Made by a program: the position numbers and the translations under genes
Source: Archegozetes longisetosus
Lineage: Eukaryota; Arthropoda; Arachnida; Sarcoptiformes; Trhypochthoniidae
Reading direction: 5' to 3'
Length of the DNA stretch: 64,000 nucleotides
Assembly: GCA_018873245.2 (NCBI GenBank)
Contig: JAEMBT020000001.1
Span: 1,116,001 to 1,180,000, forward strand
Notes under the pieces: generated by a model
What the model was told of the DNA's origin: nothing
What the model saw: only the letters and a program-made list of their open reading frames with translations
Database searches by the model: none
In this document: positions 59,942 through 64,000 of the stretch, in pieces
Layout of the letters: each line of letters begins with the position of its first letter
Position numbering within the stretch: the first letter of the stretch is position 1

Positions 59942-62900
59942 TTAAGGCTCTAATTTAAGACGCCTAAAGCATCCGTCGGGTAGTGATGATCTGATTTCTG
60001 CGATGTTGGCCACGTCTCTCCTAAGTTTCTCGATCTCGTCGTCATAGTCTCTCATCCATCTATTCTGATCTTCACGAATGTTCCTCAATTCTCCCATTCG
60101 GTTCTCCAGATCTGCGTCCTTTAGTTCTTGTTCAGCTCGCGCTAACCGACGCTCCAATTCTTCCAATAGAGTGGCGTCAATGTCATCCAAATCATCTATT
60201 ACCGGAAACAATAATTGAAAGCTTAAGGACTCAACTAAAAGATGGCTATGAATATTTCAAATAATCAATACCCAAAGCATCTAATATGCCGTCGACAGTC
60301 TTGGCTGCATCGGCTACTTTCTTGGCTGCCTCCTGAGCGCTAGTCTTTGCCTGATTCGCTTTTCCGAGAGCGTCTTTTGCTAGTCCTTCATCTGACTTGG
60401 CCTGTTCTTCGTAGCCTTTCATTCTATCAGATGTTTCTTCCACTTCTGCTGCCAATTCTTCGGCCTGGCCTTTAATTTTTCCGGCCCTTATCTTTGTTTG
60501 TCCGGCTTCTCCTCGTATTCTATCGGCATCTACTGATGCTTTTTCAGCAATTCTTTGCGCTTCTCTGGCTATATCTCTGGCTTCGATAGCGTCAGTCAGG
60601 GCTCCACCCAATGCGGCTTCGGCATCATTAGTCTTTCCCTCAGCGTTTTCAATCATTCGTTCAATTTCAGGTACTTTTCTGAGCGCGTCTTCTGCTTTTC
60701 CTTTGCTCTCCTGAACCAGTTGATCGAATTCTTTCAATGTTTTCAATGTATTCTTCGCATCTTCTAATATCTTTTCGCCATCATCAATTGCTTTTTTAGC
60801 CTTTGCAAGAGCTGCGTCCGTGTCGGCCAACAGTTCATCAGTGATCTGCTGCTGACGCATGGCTTCTTCGAGTAGATCTCTGGCGTCTTTGAGTTGATAA
60901 GCGGTATTATTGAGAGTATTTCCATGTCGCTCCAGCAAATCGTCTGCTTCTTTCAATATTCGCTTTGCCTGCTCTATGATTTCGATGGCGTCCATCTTGT
61001 ACTTATCTGACTCCAAATTGGGGACAACTATAGCATTGACTTCTGTATACATAGTCAGAGCATCGCTGTGTGCCTTTCCGGCCCCTCTATTGGCTTCTTC
61101 TGACATTTTTTCAGTTCTTAATAATAGATCCGTTGTGTCGTCCAACTGGTCTGTAATTTTCTTCAGTTCGTTTCTATTTGCTTCTTGAGTATCGATGGCA
61201 TCCCTCGCTAACTTAAAAGCAGTATCTGAGGTATTATAAGCTTCACGTGATGTGCTTTCAATGTCTGTGGCTTCGTTTTCGTGTTTATCTGCCAGAGTTC
61301 GAGCTTCACGAGCTATTTCTGACATTCGTTGAGATTGTTGACCAAATCTGTCAGATCTTTGTCGAGCTTTTTCGAGAGCACTTCTTCCTTCAGTCTCTAA
61401 GAATCTTCGCGCCTGAGATAATGCCTCATTCGCTCTGTCAATGATTTGTTCGGCAAGTGTTATGTTTTGTTCTCCATATTCAGCCGAAGTTCTAATATGT
61501 TCTGATTGTTCAGCAATTCTTCCAGCAGTTTCTTGAACTTTTCTTATTCTTTCCTTAAGATTTTCCAATTGTGCGATCAAAGACCCACCGGATCCTTGTG
61601 CTCTTCTGGCCTCTTCGAGTAATCGATCAACTTTATTAATCACTTCTTGGAGCTGTCGCTCGAAATTCAAATCATCCACAACTTGTGGGTTCTTTTCGAG
61701 TTCTTCCAGCAAACGAGCCAATTCATTCAATTTGGTGCGGTGATCATTGACAGCATCTTGAACCAGACCATAACAAGGTGGACAATCTATACAACCAGCC
61801 TCTTTGTTGTATTTATTCTCTCGACACCTCTCGCAACGCCTTCCCTCAACATTTGGCCGACACGGACACTGTCCTCTATCATCACATTGTGGCGCTGTTG
61901 ATCCGATTGGGTCGCATTCGCATTTAGTACAACCTTTAGCTGAGAATCCGAAATGGAAGGGAAGACATTCATTGCATTTTTTTCCAGTGACGCCTGGTTT
62001 GCAATAGCACTGGCTGGTCCGGTCATCGCAAGTCCTATTATAAGATCCCTGTGGATCACAATCGCATGATTTGCAGCCTTCATTCGATCCTAGATCCCAA
62101 TAGCCCTCAACGCAAACATTGCATTGTCTGCCCATAACATTAGGCTTACAATTGCACTGTCCGGTCGCCTGATTGCATTGAAGCGGTGCCGAACTATAGC
62201 TCGATCGGTACGATAAAGTGGGCGTCGATTCTTCTTGATAAGTGCCATAAGAATGACAGTTGCATGCTTTGCAGTCGCCCTTCGGATGCGCTAAAGCGTT
62301 GCCATAATATCCGGGCAAACATTTTTCACATTGATATCCATCAGTATTATATATGCATTTAAGACATTCACCAGTAGTTGTATTACAATTTCCGACTGCG
62401 TTTGGATCAATGTTTCCATTGCATTCACACCTACGACATGCAGAATTTTGACCATATTTGCCCTTTGGATAACCAGCATATCCATCAACGCAAAGGTCGC
62501 ACTGATGTCCTGCTCATCATATTTAAGAATTAATAATAATACTTAATAGAGAAATAAAAACATGCACTACAACACTGTTTGATTGAGTCATTCCAAATAA
62601 AAGACTATCTTTCTTAGAAATCAATAGTACCTAATATGGAAGGACTGCAATCCTCTCTATAAGTCAGAAGTTTAGATAAAGATCTGAATCGACTTATCAA
62701 CAAACAAACAAATAGACAAACGAACAAATATGTTGATTACTCGTTATAAAAACCACAACCGATTATAACTACTTTATACCTGCATAACCTTCTGGACATT
62801 GAAGACAAGCCACTGATTCATCGGGTAAAATAGTGCAAGCCCCTTGTTGAGGACACGGGCAGGGCTCGCAATCATTTTCAGTGCCTTGTAATGCATCTCC

Positions 62901-64000
62901 ATAAAAACCTGACGCACATAACTGACAGTTATCCCCAGCAGTATTATGTTCGCATATACACCGTCCTAAAAATGTAAGTTTTCCCGTCACCGAATTAATC
63001 AATTATTATTAGTTTTGTTATCGAAGCTAATTAATGCCATTCACTCTTTCTCTATATTATATTATATTAATCAACCTTTTAATTAATCTTTATTTCTGTT
63101 CATATTAAACTAAATTAATATTTTAATTAATGATTATTTGATTATTTGATTAATTAATGTATTAGTAATGGACTGAGATGACGAATGTGTACCTGTGTCG
63201 GGATCGCAATACTGTGAGTGACCGTTACAATTGCACTGAACGCATCGACTAAAGCTTCCACCGCCTGGAGGATCGTGTCTATATCCAGGAGCACAAGACT
63301 CGCAGTACTGTCCCACATACCCGGGTGGACATGTGCACATCTCAATCCAAGTCGCTCTTTCGTTATACGACAACTGTTGAGCTGATTCTAGTCTGACGTC
63401 ATCCAAAAATCCAGAACCAGAAGGTGTATAAGTGGTACGAATTTTCAGAGCAGTCAAGTTCGACAGAACACTAATGAAGTCTTTAGTGCTAAGACGTGGA
63501 GCCCATCCATAACGTGCGTCTTCATGAAGTCGGAACTTATATTCTTGAGTTCTTGTAGACGGCAATGGATTTCCCTGACCAAAAATTGGTTGCGATATTA
63601 CAAGACCTGCGCCTTCAAAAACAATGTCTTCGACTGTGGCTCGCGGACCGTCTTCGCCAACTCTTAGTGAAAAACTTAGAAATTGATTATATGAAGCCCT
63701 TCGATCTTTGAGGTATTTATCGGGAGCTATCAGATAGACGGGTTCGCGAGTCACCGCGTTCACTGCTATGTTCTTTCCAATTGAATTGTATTGATGTGCG
63801 ACTTCTCTGCCGTTTCTGTCTTTTGCAATCCATCCTTCATTGTCACGATTGAAACTGCTCTCAATAGTATGCATCGAAAATCCTGGAGCACTCGTGCAGA
63901 CCGACGAATGTCCATAACAAAAACATGACAAACAACCGAATTCATTGTCTAACTGTAAATCAAAGAATCCGGGCTTACACTTATCACAGTGTTGTCCCTC
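59942..64000 (-). CDS. LanB2: Laminin subunit gamma, C-terminal 1161 aa (4 exons in view; 5' part beyond the window)
   Basis: Basement-membrane laminin gamma chain, which forms the alpha/beta/gamma coiled-coil heterotrimer. Exons on the minus strand: 63193-64000 (open at the edge), 62780-62965, 60272-62509, 59942-60195; phases agree. Order of domains: the end of an LE (EGF-like) module ([13 protein letters not shown]), the laminin B/L4 domain (about residues 50-215, RDNEGW to DVRLES), then a run of LE modules with regular CxC/CxxC patterns, including the one bearing the nidogen-binding motif NIDPNAV (codons 62394-62414), then from about residue 490 a long heptad coiled coil ([18 protein letters not shown] onward) to the C-terminus. 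The chain ends [14 protein letters not shown], with the Cys used to link gamma to beta and a Glu near the end, as gamma chains need for integrin binding. The N-terminal LN domain is outside the window. Confidence 0.97.
62394..62414 (-). other. Codons of the laminin gamma nidogen-binding motif NIDPNAV
   Basis: The seven residues NIDPNAV, followed by GNC and the module ending CLKCIYNT, match the nidogen-binding LE module of vertebrate gamma-1 exactly. Asp, Asn and Val of this loop make the key contacts in the mammalian complex. Confidence 0.85.

Noticed and set aside
61787-62083. 98-codon minus-strand frame within laminin gamma
   Set aside because: Alternative frame inside the long laminin LE/coiled-coil exon; the laminin frame has the cysteine pattern.
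1-64000. Virus-like elements, LTR elements, Polintons, CRISPR arrays, tRNA or rRNA genes
   Set aside because: Looked for reverse transcriptase, integrase, capsid and envelope signatures in the translated frames and for tRNA-type B boxes by eye; none were seen.

Overview
The window is eukaryotic nuclear DNA, very AT-rich. Its protein-coding genes are split by mostly short (about 50-150 nt) GT-AG introns. The gene set (egghead, a TRP-gamma-type channel, an NRF-6-like acyltransferase, laminin gamma, CLOCK, a sniffer-like SDR) points to an arthropod. A compact chelicerate or mite-type genome is my inference from intron size and composition, not something the sequence proves. I see no virus-like element, CRISPR array, rRNA or tRNA gene.

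Layout, left to right. 1-462 (-): two exons of an unrecognised secreted, Pro/Ser-rich protein that runs off the left edge. 463-10104: about 9.6 kb without a gene I can support, ending in a probable CREB promoter with a cluster of CRE half-sites. 10105-12536 (+): CREB transcription factor in 7 exons. 13093-16250 (-): SLC38A11-type amino-acid transporter in 12 exons. 16.4-19.7 kb: empty. 19663-25590: a compact housekeeping cluster of AMDHD2 (+), GLMN (-), THUMPD3 (+) and RpL21 (-), arranged tail-to-tail, head-to-head, tail-to-tail. 27016-27837 (-): sniffer-like short-chain dehydrogenase. 28491-28667: a palindromic MITE-like element with TA flanks. 29088-30720 (-) and 31418-33504 (+): egghead mannosyltransferase and CLOCK, divergent and about 0.7 kb apart. 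35502-39473 (-): an unrecognised single-pass membrane protein in 5 exons. 42159-47254 (-): TRPC/TRP-gamma channel in 6 exons. 47629-53655 (-): NRF-6-like acyltransferase-3 membrane protein in 12 exons. 57930-58763 (+): a weak two-exon candidate gene. 59942-64000 (-): the C-terminal two thirds of laminin gamma (LanB2), continuing beyond the right edge.

The genes do not form one pathway. They are ordinary metazoan genes from signalling (CREB, CLOCK, TRP), glycan metabolism (AMDHD2, egghead), basement membrane (laminin gamma), translation and tRNA modification (RpL21, THUMPD3), ubiquitin-ligase control (GLMN) and transport. Multi-exon models were built by hand: each junction was chosen so that GT/AG sites and reading phase agree and family-conserved residues continue across the splice.

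I did not find a convincing undescribed system. The points most worth a second look are a CLOCK protein with an expanded bHLH loop and a very short C-terminus, a CRE half-site cluster upstream of CREB, two unrecognised secreted or membrane genes, a TA-flanked palindromic element, an inverted repeat in an NRF intron, and a (TC)n tract abutting a splice donor.
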